Below are positions 1 to 8,107 of a DNA stretch of 64,000 nucleotides, piece by piece. The notes under the pieces are model-generated. The model ran no database searches. It saw only the letters and a program-made list of their open reading frames with translations, and was not told the origin of the DNA. Each line of letters starts with the position of its first letter. Positions within the stretch are counted from its first letter, which is position 1. Made by a program: the position numbers and the translations under genes. The DNA is from Streptomyces sp. WAC 04229. GTDB lineage: Bacteria > Actinomycetota > Actinomycetes > Streptomycetales > Streptomycetaceae. The DNA lies in the NCBI RefSeq assembly GCF_003947455.1, contig NZ_QHJH01000018.1, positions 1 through 64,000 of the forward strand, written 5' to 3'.

Positions 1-27
1 CCCCCGCACTCTCCCGGAGAGGTCCCC

Positions 28-1176
28 ATGCGAACGCCACCGCCCCAAGTCCGCGCCTTACGCAGCCTCTTGTCGGCCCTGATCGCGACGATCGTGAGCT
101 TCGCGGCCGTCGCGGCCCTGGTGGCCGCGGCGCCGCCGGCCCAGGCGGACACCACGATCTGCGAACCCTTCGGAACGACGACGATCCAGGGACGGTACGT
201 CGTCCAGAACAACCGCTGGGGCTCCAGCGCCACCCAGTGCGTCACCGCGACCGACAGCGGTTTCCGGGTCGCCCAGGCCGACGGCTCGGTGCCGACCAAC
301 GGGGCACCGAAGTCGTACCCGTCGGTCTTCAACGGGTGCCACTACACCACCTGTTCGCCGGGCACCAGCCTGCCCGCCCGGCTGAACACCGTGTCCAGCG
401 CGCCGTCCAGCATCTCGTACGGCTTCGTCGGCGACGCCGTCTACAACGCCTCCTACGACATATGGCTGGACCCCACGCCCCGGACCGACGGCGTCAACCA
501 GACCGAGATCATGATCTGGTTCAACCGGGTGGGACCGATCCAGCCCATCGGCTCCCCGGTCGGCACGGCCACCGTGGGTGGCCGGACCTGGGAAGTGTGG
601 AGCGGCGGCAACGGCTCCAACGACGTGCTGTCCTTCGTTGCCCCGTCGGCGATCAGCAGCTGGAGCTTCGACGTCATGGACTTCGTCCGGGCGACCGTCG
701 CACGCGGTCTCGCCGGGAACGACTGGTACCTGACGAGCGTTCAGGCGGGCTTCGAGCCCTGGCAGAACGGCGCGGGCCTGGCCGTGAACTCCTTCTCCTC
801 CACCGTGCAGACCGGTACCGGCCCCGGCCCGGACCCCGACCCCGGCGAGCCGGGCGAGGCGGCCTGCGAGGTGTCGTACGGCACGAACGTCTGGCAGAAC
901 GGCTTCACCGCGGACGTCACCGTCACCAACACCGGAACGGCGCCCGTCGACGGCTGGCGGCTCGCCTTCACCCTGCCCTCCGGCCAGCGGATCACCAACG
1001 CCTGGAACGCCTCGGTCACCCCGTCCTCGGGCACGGTCACGGCCACCGGCGTGGCACACAACGCCCGGATCGCTCCCGGCGGCAGCCTGTCGTTCGGCTT
1101 CCAGGGCGCACACGGCGGGACGTTCGCCGAGCCGGACGACTTCCGCCTGAACGACGCCGCCTGCACCACGGCGTAA
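28..1176 (+). CDS. Secreted GH12 endo-beta-1,4-glucanase with CBM2
   Basis: Extracellular endoglucanase predicted to hydrolyse internal beta-1,4 bonds of cellulose. A signal peptide spans residues 1-40 (hydrophobic core, AQA cleavage site), followed by a GH12 catalytic domain (about 41-260). The catalytic pair is visible: nucleophile Glu160 in TEIMIWF and acid/base Glu243 in GFEPW. These are mature positions 120 and 203, the numbering I recall for Streptomyces CelB2. A Gly/Pro/Asp linker (261-278) leads to a C-terminal CBM2 cellulose-binding module (about 280-378). The ATG is preceded by GGAGAGG at 16-22. The promoter lies outside the window. The LPMO gene follows on the same strand after a terminator. 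Confidence 0.95.
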   Translation: MRTPPPQVRALRSLLSALIATIVSFAAVAALVAAAPPAQADTTICEPFGTTTIQGRYVVQNNRWGSSATQCVTATDSGFRVAQADGSVPTNGAPKSYPSVFNGCHYTTCSPGTSLPARLNTVSSAPSSISYGFVGDAVYNASYDIWLDPTPRTDGVNQTEIMIWFNRVGPIQPIGSPVGTATVGGRTWEVWSGGNGSNDVLSFVAPSAISSWSFDVMDFVRATVARGLAGNDWYLTSVQAGFEPWQNGAGLAVNSFSSTVQTGTGPGPDPDPGEPGEAACEVSYGTNVWQNGFTADVTVTNTGTAPVDGWRLAFTLPSGQRITNAWNASVTPSSGTVTATGVAHNARIAPGGSLSFGFQGAHGGTFAEPDDFRLNDAACTTA

Positions 1177-1181
1177 GCACT

Positions 1182-1224
1182 CCCCCGCCCGTCCGGTCGA
1201 AGCCCGCCCCCGGACGGGCGGGGG
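1182..1224 (+). terminator. Terminator hairpin after the cellulase gene
   Basis: A perfect 15-bp GC stem (1182-1196 pairing with 1210-1224, arm CCCCCGCCCGTCCGG) with a 13-nt loop starts 5 nt after the stop codon. There is no U tract, which is usual for Streptomyces. It suggests the LPMO gene has its own promoter. Confidence 0.8.
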
Positions 1225-1312
1225 CTCCACCTTCCCGCCTCCTCTCCCCCAGACCTCGCTCGCTTGATTGTCATGAACTGATCATGAAAACCCGGTGGAA
1301 TCAGGAGACCCC

Positions 1313-2404
1313 ATGGCTCGACGCAGCAGACTCCTCTCCCTCGCGGCGGTGCTGGCCACCCTGCTCAGCGCGCTCGGCGTGACCCTCCTGCTCGGGCAGG
1401 GACGCGCCGAGGCGCACGGCGTGGCGATGATGCCCGGCTCCCGCACCTACCTCTGCCAACTGGACGCCAAGACCGGCACGGGCGCCCTCGACCCGACGAA
1501 CCCGGCCTGCCGGGCCGCCCTCGACGAGAGTGGCGGGACGGCGCTGTACAACTGGTTCGCCGTACTCGACTCCAACGCGGGCGGACGCGGCGCGGGTTAC
1601 GTGCCGGACGGCACCCTGTGCAGCGCCGGTGACCGTTCCCCGTACGACTTCTCCGCCTACAACGCGGCCCGCGCGGACTGGCCCCGGACGCACCTGACGT
1701 CCGGCAAGACGATCAAGGTGCAGTACAGCAACTGGGCGGCCCACCCCGGTGACTTCCGGGTCTACCTGACCAAGCCGGGCTGGTCACCCACGTCCGAGCT
1801 GGGCTGGGACGACCTGGAGCTGATCGAGACGGTGACCAATCCGCCGCAGCAGGGCTCGCCGGGTACCGACGGCGGCCACTACTTCTGGGATCTCGCGCTG
1901 CCCTCGGGCCGCTCGGGCGACGCGCTGATCTTCATGCAGTGGGTGCGTTCGGACAGCCAGGAGAACTTCTTCTCCTGCTCGGACGTCGTCTTCGACGGCG
2001 GCAACGGCGAGGTGACCGGCATCCGCGGTTCGGGCAGCACCCCGGGCCCGGACCCGACGCCCACACCGACCCCGACGACACCGCCCACGCACTCCGGTTC
2101 CTGCATGGCGGTCTACACCGTGGAGAACTCCTGGAGCGGGGGCTTCCAAGGCTCCGTGGAGGTGATGAACCACAGCAGCGAGCCCCTCAACGGCTGGGCG
2201 GTGCAGTGGCGGCCGGGCAGCGGGACGACGCTGGGCGGGGTGTGGAACGGTTCGGTGTCCAGGGGCGGCGACGGCACGGTGACGGTCCGGAACGTGGACC
2301 ACAACCGCGTCATCCCACCGGATTCCAGCGTGACCTTCGGCTTCACGGCCACGTCCACGGGCAACGACTTCCCCGCGGGGACGATCGGCTGCGTCGCGCC
2401 CTGA
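1313..2404 (+). CDS. AA10 lytic polysaccharide monooxygenase with CBM2 (CelS2-like)
   Basis: Secreted copper monooxygenase that oxidatively cleaves crystalline cellulose. The signal peptide ends at AEA, so the mature protein begins with the His35 needed for the histidine brace; the second copper ligand is His144 in NWAAHPGDF. Both positions match what I recall for S. coelicolor CelS2/LPMO10C. The AA10 domain (35 to about 235) is joined by a Thr/Pro linker to a C-terminal CBM2. I chose the ATG at 1313 (AGGAG at 1303-1307, 5-nt spacer) over an upstream in-frame GTG at 1295 that lacks a ribosome site. It follows a GH12 cellulase with the same binding module, so the two probably act together. Confidence 0.95.
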   Translation: MARRSRLLSLAAVLATLLSALGVTLLLGQGRAEAHGVAMMPGSRTYLCQLDAKTGTGALDPTNPACRAALDESGGTALYNWFAVLDSNAGGRGAGYVPDGTLCSAGDRSPYDFSAYNAARADWPRTHLTSGKTIKVQYSNWAAHPGDFRVYLTKPGWSPTSELGWDDLELIETVTNPPQQGSPGTDGGHYFWDLALPSGRSGDALIFMQWVRSDSQENFFSCSDVVFDGGNGEVTGIRGSGSTPGPDPTPTPTPTTPPTHSGSCMAVYTVENSWSGGFQGSVEVMNHSSEPLNGWAVQWRPGSGTTLGGVWNGSVSRGGDGTVTVRNVDHNRVIPPDSSVTFGFTATSTGNDFPAGTIGCVAP

Positions 2405-2414
2405 CCCCTTTCGA

Positions 2415-2456
2415 GTGAGGCCGGCGGCGCCCCGCCCCGGGCCCCGCCGACCTCAC
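2415..2456 (+). terminator. Terminator hairpin after the LPMO gene
   Basis: A 13-bp stem with one mismatch (GTGAGGCCGGCGG at 2415-2427 against 2444-2456) begins 10 nt after the LPMO stop codon. Confidence 0.75.
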
Positions 2457-2517
2457 GTACCGGTTACGAATCGCTCAACCTCTGGTTGCGAAGCGGTGAT
2501 CGGGCGACGATGGGGGC

Positions 2518-2907
2518 ATGACTCCGGCCCAGCACGCCTTTGAGCGGCTGCAAGCCTGGCCCGACCTCACCGCGGGTTCGGCCAGTTGTGGAACCGGACG
2601 GGCACTGTGCTCCGTCCGCTCCGAGATCGTCCACTTCCATTCGGACCGGGACGTGGACCTCCACCTCACCCACCGGGCCATCCAGCGCTTCCAGTACGAC
2701 CTCAGCGGCTCCAGCGCCATCCGGCTGGTCGCCGGCTCACGCTGGGTGACCGTGCACCTGGACTGCGACGCCGACGTCGACCTGTTGCTGAGCCTGGTGA
2801 GCATCGCGCTCAAGGCCCACCAGTCCCGTCCGGCCGGCGACCCGCCCTCGGGGTGCAACTTCCGCCGGGTCACGGTACTGCCCCGCACGGTGGCCGGAGA
2901 GGTCTGA
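2518..2907 (+). CDS. DUF5519-like (luciferase-domain) small protein
   Basis: A 129-residue cytoplasmic protein without signal peptide or membrane segment. Its pattern (charged SEIVHFHSDRDVDLHLT near residue 40, then a WVTVHLDCDADVDLLL strand) resembles the small proteins annotated as luciferase domain/DUF5519, whose function is not known. The ATG at 2518 follows a weak GGGGG stretch. It is convergent with the MFS gene that ends at 2959, so it is probably monocistronic. Assignment to the family is from memory of the pattern and is moderate; the reading frame itself is well supported by third-position GC bias. Confidence 0.7.
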   Translation: MTPAQHAFERLQAWPDLTAGSASCGTGRALCSVRSEIVHFHSDRDVDLHLTHRAIQRFQYDLSGSSAIRLVAGSRWVTVHLDCDADVDLLLSLVSIALKAHQSRPAGDPPSGCNFRRVTVLPRTVAGEV

Positions 2908-2958
2908 CGGACGCCGACGGCGGTGCGCCCGCCGTGGGGACACCGCCGTGACCCGATG

Positions 2959-4551
2959 TCAGTGGTCCGCCGGGCCCTCCTGGGCGCGCCGGACACCGAC
3001 CGCGGCGAGCACCGCGCCGAGCACGCACAGGACGCCGGTGACGGCCACGGCCAGGTGGACGCCGTTCATGAACGCCTGCCCGCTGCCCTCCACCACGGCG
3101 GCCCGCAGACCGGCCGGCAGGTCGCCGGAGACGGGTGCCACACCCATCGCCACGGCGTCCTCGGCCTCCCGCAACCCGTGGGCCACGGCGGCCGGCACGC
3201 CCGCGCCGGTCAGCTCCCCGGTGAGCGTGGCGCCGACCCTCGCGCTGATCAGCGAGACCAGGACGGACGTACCGAGCGCCCCGCCGATCTGCAGGGTGGT
3301 CGCCTGGAGGCCGCCGGCCACACCGGCGTACCGGACGGGGGCGTTGCCCACGATGGCGTCCGAGGAGGCCGACATCACCATGCCGACGCCGAGGCCGAGC
3401 GCGATGAACGGCGGCCACATCGTGGCGTAGGCGGAGTCGGTCTGCCAGGTGAGCATGCCGAAGCAGGATGCCGCCTGGAGCAGCATGCCCGCCGGCATGG
3501 TCAGCCGCGGTCCGAAGCGCTGGGTCAGGGCGGCGCCCAGCGGTGAGGCGACCAGCGAGGCGAGACTGAGCGGAAGTGTGCGCACGCCCGCCTCGACGGG
3601 GGTGAAGCCGCGCACGTTCTGGAGGTACAGCATCACGAAGAAGATCACTCCGAGCATGACGAAGAAGTTCAGCGCGGTGATGACCGCGCCGATCGTCAGG
3701 GCACGGCTGCGGAACAGGCTCATCGGCAGCAACGGGTGCGCGGTCCGGGTCTCGTGCCGCCCGAACACGAGCAGCAGGACCAGTCCGGCGGCGACGGCGC
3801 CCAGCGTTCCGGCGGAGGTCCAGCCCCAGGTCTCGCCCTTGACGACACCGAAGACCACGGCCAGCAGACCGAGGGCGAGCAGGACGAGACCGGGAAGGTC
3901 GAAGCGCTCCCGGCCGGCGGCCCCGCGGCTCTCCGGGAGGACGAGGACGCCGAAGACGATGGCGGCGACGCCTATGGGGGCGTTGATGTAGAAGACGGAC
4001 TCCCAGTCGACGTGTTCCACGAGGAGTCCGCCGACGATGGGTCCGAGGGCGGTCGCCACGGCGGAGACCATGGCCCAGATGCCCACGGCCATGCCGAACT
4101 TCCTCGGCGGGAAGACGGAGCGCAGCAGGCCGAGGGTGTTGGGCATCAGCAGTCCGCCGAAGGCGCCCTGGAGGGCGCGGAAGGCGACCACGCCCTCGAC
4201 CGAGCCGGAGAGGCCGATGGCGACGGAGGAGAGGGTGAAGCCGGCGACGCCCGCGAGGTAGTAGGTGCGCCGCCCGAACCGGTCGCCGAGCTTGCCGCCC
4301 AGGATGAGGGTGGCGGCCAGGGCGAGCAGGTAGGCGTTGGTGACCCACTGGAGTTGGGCGGTCGACGCGTGCAGGTCGCTGCCGATCGCGGGGTTGGCGA
4401 TGGCGACGACGGAGCCGTCGAGCTGGACCATGAAGAGTCCGAACGCGACGGCGAGCAGGGTCAGCCAGGGGTTGGACCGCCGACGGCCGGCCGCCGGTGG
4501 GGCGGTCTCGGCCGCGGGCGCGGTGGGGTCGGCCACGGGGGTGGAGGGCAT
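2959..4551 (-). CDS. DHA2-family MFS drug:H+ antiporter (14 TM)
   Basis: Integral membrane exporter of the EmrB/QacA type, expected to pump drugs or metabolites against a proton gradient. The roughly 530-residue length, about 14 hydrophobic segments, the LDGSVVAIANPAI motif in TM1 and the GGKLGDRFGRR loop (motif A) are diagnostic. I chose the ATG at 4551 because GAAGG lies about 7 nt upstream; an in-frame ATG at 4593 would add 14 hydrophilic residues with no better ribosome site. It lies 129 bp downstream of a same-strand MarR gene, the usual regulator-exporter arrangement, so its inducer is probably a MarR ligand and possibly also a substrate. Confidence 0.9.
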   Translation of the reverse strand: MPSTPVADPTAPAAETAPPAAGRRRSNPWLTLLAVAFGLFMVQLDGSVVAIANPAIGSDLHASTAQLQWVTNAYLLALAATLILGGKLGDRFGRRTYYLAGVAGFTLSSVAIGLSGSVEGVVAFRALQGAFGGLLMPNTLGLLRSVFPPRKFGMAVGIWAMVSAVATALGPIVGGLLVEHVDWESVFYINAPIGVAAIVFGVLVLPESRGAAGRERFDLPGLVLLALGLLAVVFGVVKGETWGWTSAGTLGAVAAGLVLLLVFGRHETRTAHPLLPMSLFRSRALTIGAVITALNFFVMLGVIFFVMLYLQNVRGFTPVEAGVRTLPLSLASLVASPLGAALTQRFGPRLTMPAGMLLQAASCFGMLTWQTDSAYATMWPPFIALGLGVGMVMSASSDAIVGNAPVRYAGVAGGLQATTLQIGGALGTSVLVSLISARVGATLTGELTGAGVPAAVAHGLREAEDAVAMGVAPVSGDLPAGLRAAVVEGSGQAFMNGVHLAVAVTGVLCVLGAVLAAVGVRRAQEGPADH

Positions 4552-4680
4552 GAACGAGCCTTCGCTTCCAGGTTCGGGAGGGTGGTGCGCCAAGACATGG
4601 CGGTCCGCGGGAGCACGGCGGACCGGCCGCGGGCACGACGGTGCGCCGGCGGCCGGCGAGAGCGCGCGGGTTCCGCGCGG

Positions 4681-5154
4681 TCAGCGGGCGGCGGGGTGGA
4701 GGTGGCGCGCCAACGCGTCGAGCGCGTCCAGGGCGGAGCCGAGCGCGCCCTGCTGCCCCTCGGTGAGGGAGGTCAGGGCGTGGCGGATGAACGCGGTCTC
4801 GAGTTCCCGCACCTCAAAGACCCGCTGACGGGCCATGGCCGTGAGGTGGAGGTGGGCGACCCGCTTGTCCGCGCTGTCCTGCCGGCGCTCCAGATCACCC
4901 CGCTCGGTGAGCTGGGAGACCAGGGCGCTGACGTTGTTCGGCTTCATCAGCAGGGCCTCGGCGGCCTCGCGCACCGTGGCGCCCTCGCGCTGCGCGACGA
5001 AGCGCAGCAGGGCGAGCTGGCCCTCCGGGGGCTTGGGGTGCGGGTATGCGGCCGCGACCTGCCGGTCCAGCGCCCGGTGCAGCGCGGGAAGGCACGCCGC
5101 GAGCCCGGAGGCCACGCGGTCGATGTCCCGGCGAGGGGTGCTGGAGTCGGTCAC
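4681..5154 (-). CDS. MarR-family transcriptional regulator
   Basis: A 157-residue winged-helix repressor. The HTH (about residues 45-95) contains the segment EAAEALLMKPNNVSALVSQL and the wing ERRQDSADKRVAHLHLT, which holds the conserved D-x-R of MarR proteins. It lies upstream of the DHA2 exporter on the same strand and probably represses it. The start codon is a GTG at 5154 with no Shine-Dalgarno sequence. A consensus promoter places transcription initiation essentially at this GTG, so the mRNA is predicted to be leaderless. An inverted repeat sits inside the promoter spacer, consistent with autorepression. Confidence 0.92.
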   Translation of the reverse strand: MTDSSTPRRDIDRVASGLAACLPALHRALDRQVAAAYPHPKPPEGQLALLRFVAQREGATVREAAEALLMKPNNVSALVSQLTERGDLERRQDSADKRVAHLHLTAMARQRVFEVRELETAFIRHALTSLTEGQQGALGSALDALDALARHLHPAAR

Positions 5155-5160
5155 CCGCGG

Positions 5161-5190
5161 ATAATAGGTATAGCTCTATAGGTATGTCAA
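5161..5190 (-). promoter_or_regulatory. marR promoter with embedded operator
   Basis: Reading the minus strand, a perfect -35 TTGACA (5190-5185), an 18-nt spacer and a -10 TATTAT (5166-5161) precede the GTG start at 5154 by 6 nt. The spacer contains the inverted repeat TATAG-CT-CTATA (5169-5180), and the octamer ATAGGTAT occurs twice (5164-5171, 5178-5185). A dimer bound here would occlude RNA polymerase. Confidence 0.8.
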
Positions 5191-5265
5191 AGGACAGAAG
5201 TGTCCGAGCCCCCGGCTCCACCTGCGCAACGCACTCGCAACCTTCCCCGTGCTGGGATGCGCCCC

Positions 5266-5634
5266 ATGGGCGACACACACGAGGAAACCCCCCGCGTCGA
5301 GCTGACCGCCGAGGCCGCCGTGCTGCTGCGGCGGCTCCGCGAGGCGCACGGCCCGCTGATGTTCCACCAGTCCGGCGGCTGCTGCGACGGCAGCGCCCCC
5401 ATGTGCTACCCCGCGGGCGAATTCCGCACCGGCGGTTCGGACGTCCTGCTCGGTGAACTGGAGGTCGACGGTGTCGGGGAGCCGGTGGAGTTCTGGATGT
5501 CGCGCAGCCAGTACGAGGTCTGGAGCCACACCCGGCTGACCGTGGACGTCGTCGCGGGCCGCGGCAGCGGCTTCTCCCTGGAGGCGCCCGAGGGGGTGCG
5601 CTTCCTCATCCGCTCACGGGTCGTCGACGCCTAG
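5266..5634 (+). CDS. DUF779 protein
   Basis: A roughly 122-residue cytoplasmic protein of the DUF779 type, recognised by the Cys-rich segment MFHQSGGCCDGSAPMCYP and the downstream EFWMSRSQYEVW. DUF779 genes often accompany aldehyde dehydrogenases; here the neighbours are a divergent MarR gene and a small membrane protein, and the nearest aldehyde dehydrogenase is about 9 kb away. The start is uncertain: ATG at 5266 fits the start of homology, while 5257 and an upstream GTG (5200) are also in frame. The conserved cysteines suggest metal or redox chemistry, which is inference. Confidence 0.8.
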   Translation: MGDTHEETPRVELTAEAAVLLRRLREAHGPLMFHQSGGCCDGSAPMCYPAGEFRTGGSDVLLGELEVDGVGEPVEFWMSRSQYEVWSHTRLTVDVVAGRGSGFSLEAPEGVRFLIRSRVVDA

Positions 5635-5658
5635 CCCGCCCGCGGCCCGGTCCGGGGC

Positions 5659-5853
5659 CTACGGCCTGAGGCTGCTCACGATGTCCGCCGTCGCGGTCAG
5701 GCCGCTGTTGATGGTCGGGGCGATGCTCGTGCTCGCCAGGTAGAAGCCGAGCAGCAGGCACACCAGCGCGTGCGAGATCTTGAGCCCGCCGTTGCGCAGG
5801 AAGATCACCGCGAGGACGGACAGCAACAGCACCACAGAGATGGAAACGGCCAT
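5659..5853 (-). CDS. Small two-helix membrane protein
   Basis: A 64-residue hydrophobic protein. One membrane helix spans about residues 3-19 (SISVVLLLSVLAVIFL) and a second about 27-45 (SHALVCLLLGFYLAS), followed by a short polar tail. The ATG at 5853 has an excellent ribosome site (GGAGGAGG about 5 nt upstream), which supports a real gene. I recall similar small hydrophobic proteins in many Streptomyces, but I do not know a function. It lies downstream of the GDPD-like gene on the same strand with a 116-bp gap. Confidence 0.75.
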   Translation of the reverse strand: MAVSISVVLLLSVLAVIFLRNGGLKISHALVCLLLGFYLASTSIAPTINSGLTATADIVSSLRP

Positions 5854-5969
5854 GGTCAACCTCCTCCGCCACGTCCACTTCGCGGCGTTCGGCCGCAAGT
5901 GTGGCGTAGCGGAGGGTTCGTCCGGGCGGCTGACCTGTCCTCCGAACGAGTGGTGTTGCCGCCGGAGTC

Positions 5970-6833
5970 CTACGCGCCCCGGTGGGCGTCGAGGAACGCC
6001 TCCAGGCCCGCGAGGTCGTCGGTGTTGAGGTGGTCGACACCGGCGGCGACCAGTTCGGTCCACACGGCGTCCCGCGCGGGGCCCGCGATGTCGGGCGTTG
6101 CCCAGAACCGGACCCGCTGTCCGCGGGCGTGGGCCGCGCCGACGATGCCCCGCAGCCTGCTCCGTTCGGCGGGCGGGAAGGCGCCCACGCCCTGCCAGGT
6201 GAAGTTGAGCGTCCAGTTGTCGCTGATCAGCGGGACGAAGGAGGCGGGTGCGGTGGTGCCGAGGTCGGTGAGCCGGCCGTCGTAGAAGGCGTGGCGGGTG
6301 CGCTGGGCCTCCATGGGGGCGCGGGCCGCCCGGTCGCCGGAGACCACCGCGGTGACCGCGCCGGGCAGGACCCGCCCGTGGGTGTAGGTGGTGAACAGGT
6401 GCCGGTGGCGGCGCAGTTGCCGGTCGAGTTCGAGGTACGTCGACGCACCCTCGGTCTTGATGTCGACGAGGAGTTGCAGGGCGCGGCGGTCCTGCCGGTA
6501 GACACGGCCGTGGTTGGCGCGGATCCGGGCGGCGAGGGGGGCGAGGTACAGGGATTCCAGGGTGCGGGCCGGATCGAGGTCCTCGGGGTCGTGGGCGACG
6601 AGGAGTTGGCCGTCGACCAGGTAGATGTCGGCCTCGACGCTGCCGAAGCGGTGGTCGAGGGCGTCGAGGAGCGGGCGGGGGTGCTCGTAGTCGTTGTGGG
6701 CGTGCGCGCGCCACAACGGGCGCTGCCCGCGCCCGCCTTCGCTCGCCAGCGCGTTGGCTGCGGGCAGGGCGACCGCGCCGGCGAAGGCGGCGCCGAGGGT
6801 GGTGAGGGCTCTGCGTCGGGTGGTGAGGGCCAT
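5970..6833 (-). CDS. Tat-exported GDPD/PI-PLC-like phosphodiesterase
   Basis: A 287-residue secreted protein of the glycerophosphodiester phosphodiesterase/PI-PLC superfamily. The N-terminus carries a twin-arginine signal (TTRRRALTTLGAAFAGA, ending ANALA near residue 30). The mature part opens with HAHNDYEHPRPLLDAL, the signature of the AIM6-like subgroup, followed by SVEADIYLVDGQLLVAHD, which supplies the acidic and histidine residues expected at the metal site. The C-terminus (GVDHLNTDDLAGLEAFL) matches the last barrel strand of GDPDs. The ATG at 6833 has GGGAGG upstream. The substrate is unknown; a glycerophosphodiester from lipids or teichoic acid is plausible. Confidence 0.85.
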   Translation of the reverse strand: MALTTRRRALTTLGAAFAGAVALPAANALASEGGRGQRPLWRAHAHNDYEHPRPLLDALDHRFGSVEADIYLVDGQLLVAHDPEDLDPARTLESLYLAPLAARIRANHGRVYRQDRRALQLLVDIKTEGASTYLELDRQLRRHRHLFTTYTHGRVLPGAVTAVVSGDRAARAPMEAQRTRHAFYDGRLTDLGTTAPASFVPLISDNWTLNFTWQGVGAFPPAERSRLRGIVGAAHARGQRVRFWATPDIAGPARDAVWTELVAAGVDHLNTDDLAGLEAFLDAHRGA

Positions 6834-6968
6834 GCTCTGCCTCCCTGGATGTGCCGTACGGGACGCCTGTGAGTATGCGGTCCCGGTGCCCTCAGGGAGC
6901 AGAGCCGTGCGGGGAGTTGGCCGGACCGACCCTGGTCGTTCACCTCGACGGAGCCGGTCGTACGGAAC

Positions 6969-6996
6969 GTGCCCGCCCCCCGGAGGGGACGGGCAC
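6969..6996. terminator. Intergenic hairpin downstream of the acyl-CoA dehydrogenase operon
   Basis: A 12-bp stem with one mismatch (6969-6980 with 6985-6996, arms GTGCCCGC.../...CGGGCAC) and a 4-nt loop lies just past the stop of the minus-strand acyl-CoA dehydrogenase operon. Confidence 0.7.
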
Positions 6997-7018
6997 GCAC
7001 GGGCGGGACGGAGAGCCG

Positions 7019-8107
7019 TCAGGGGGCTCGCAGGTCGACCAGCTCGGCCAGGGCCGCCCGATGGGTGCCCGCCGCGCCGTAGGCGATCGAGTCGGCCTTG
7101 GTCCGCTTCAGGTACAGGTGGACCGGGTGCTCCCAGGTCATGCCGATGCCGCCGTGCAGTTGCAGCGCCTCCTCGGCGGCGTGGACGGCCACCCGGGCCG
7201 CGTACGCCTGGGCCACGGCGACGGCCACGTCGGTGTCGTCGCCGGTGGCCAGGGCGTCGGCCGCGTTGCGGGCCGCGGCGCGCAGCCCGGCCACCTCCAG
7301 CCACAGCCCGGCGAGCCGGTGCTTGAGCGCCTGGAAGCCGCCGACCTGGCGGTTGAACTGCTTGCGTTCCTTCAGGTAGCGGACGGTCTCGGTGAGCAGC
7401 CAGTCGGCCAGGCCCAGTTGCTCGGAGGCGAGCAGCCCCGCACCGGCCCGCAGGGCGCGCCGCACGGCGGGCCCGGAGTCGCCGAGCCGGCGCCCGGGGG
7501 CACCGTCGAGGGTGACGCGGGCGAGGGGCCGGGTGAGGTCCAGGGAGGTCTGCGGGGTGACGGTCGCGTCGGCGGCCCGGACGGCGTACAACCCCCCGTC
7601 GTCCGCGGGCACCAGCAGGACGTCGGCCACGGCCGCGTCGGCGATGCCGGTCAGTTCACCGTGCAGGGTGCCCGCTTCGAGCCGCACGTCGGGGGCGGGG
7701 CCGCCCGGTGCGACGTGCAGTCCGACGGCGAGAGCGGCGACGGAGGTCGCGGACGCCAGCTCGGTGAGCAGGTCGTCGGCCGCGCAGGCCAGCAGCGCCT
7801 CGGTGGCGACGACGGCGCTCGTCAGGTAGGGCACCGGCGCGACCGCGCGCCCCAACTCCTCCAGCACCACGGCGGTTTCCCGGTGAGTGGCGCCCTGGCC
7901 GCCCAGTTCCTCCGGGATCAGCAGGCCGGCGAGGCCCATGGAGTCGGCGAGCGCCTTCCACAGCGACAGATCCTGCGGGGTGGCCGATTCGGTGCGGGTG
8001 ATGACGCCCGCCGGGTCGCAGTGGTCGGTGAGCAGGTCCCGGACGGCGGCGCGCAGCGCCTCTTCCTCCTCCGAGTAGAGCAGAGCGGGTTCCGGCTGTG
8101 CGCTCAT
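7019..8107 (-). CDS. Acyl-CoA dehydrogenase, small-subunit type
   Basis: A 362-residue flavoprotein of the acyl-CoA dehydrogenase family. The N-terminal helical domain contains LLIPEELGGQGATHRE, and the C-terminal domain contains RKQFNRQVGGFQALKHRLA and LQLHGGIGMTWEHPVHLYLKR. The usual catalytic glutamate motif (EGT/EGG near the C-terminus) is absent: the protein ends shortly after YLKRTKADS. Its start overlaps the stop of the upstream larger acyl-CoA dehydrogenase (ATGA), so the two are translationally coupled and probably form a heteromer, as known for actinobacterial alpha2beta2 enzymes. The substrate is not evident. Confidence 0.9.
   Translation of the reverse strand: MSAQPEPALLYSEEEEALRAAVRDLLTDHCDPAGVITRTESATPQDLSLWKALADSMGLAGLLIPEELGGQGATHRETAVVLEELGRAVAPVPYLTSAVVATEALLACAADDLLTELASATSVAALAVGLHVAPGGPAPDVRLEAGTLHGELTGIADAAVADVLLVPADDGGLYAVRAADATVTPQTSLDLTRPLARVTLDGAPGRRLGDSGPAVRRALRAGAGLLASEQLGLADWLLTETVRYLKERKQFNRQVGGFQALKHRLAGLWLEVAGLRAAARNAADALATGDDTDVAVAVAQAYAARVAVHAAEEALQLHGGIGMTWEHPVHLYLKRTKADSIAYGAAGTHRAALAELVDLRAP

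Noticed and set aside
58-1230. Long open frame on the minus strand opposite the cellulase gene
   Set aside because: Its translation is a low-complexity Arg/Gly/Val sequence typical of the antisense frame of a high-GC gene; the plus-strand gene has a signal peptide, catalytic motifs and a ribosome site.
2041-2095. Repetitive CCGACGCCCACACCGACC-like DNA
   Set aside because: It encodes the Thr/Pro linker of the LPMO and is not an independent repeat element.
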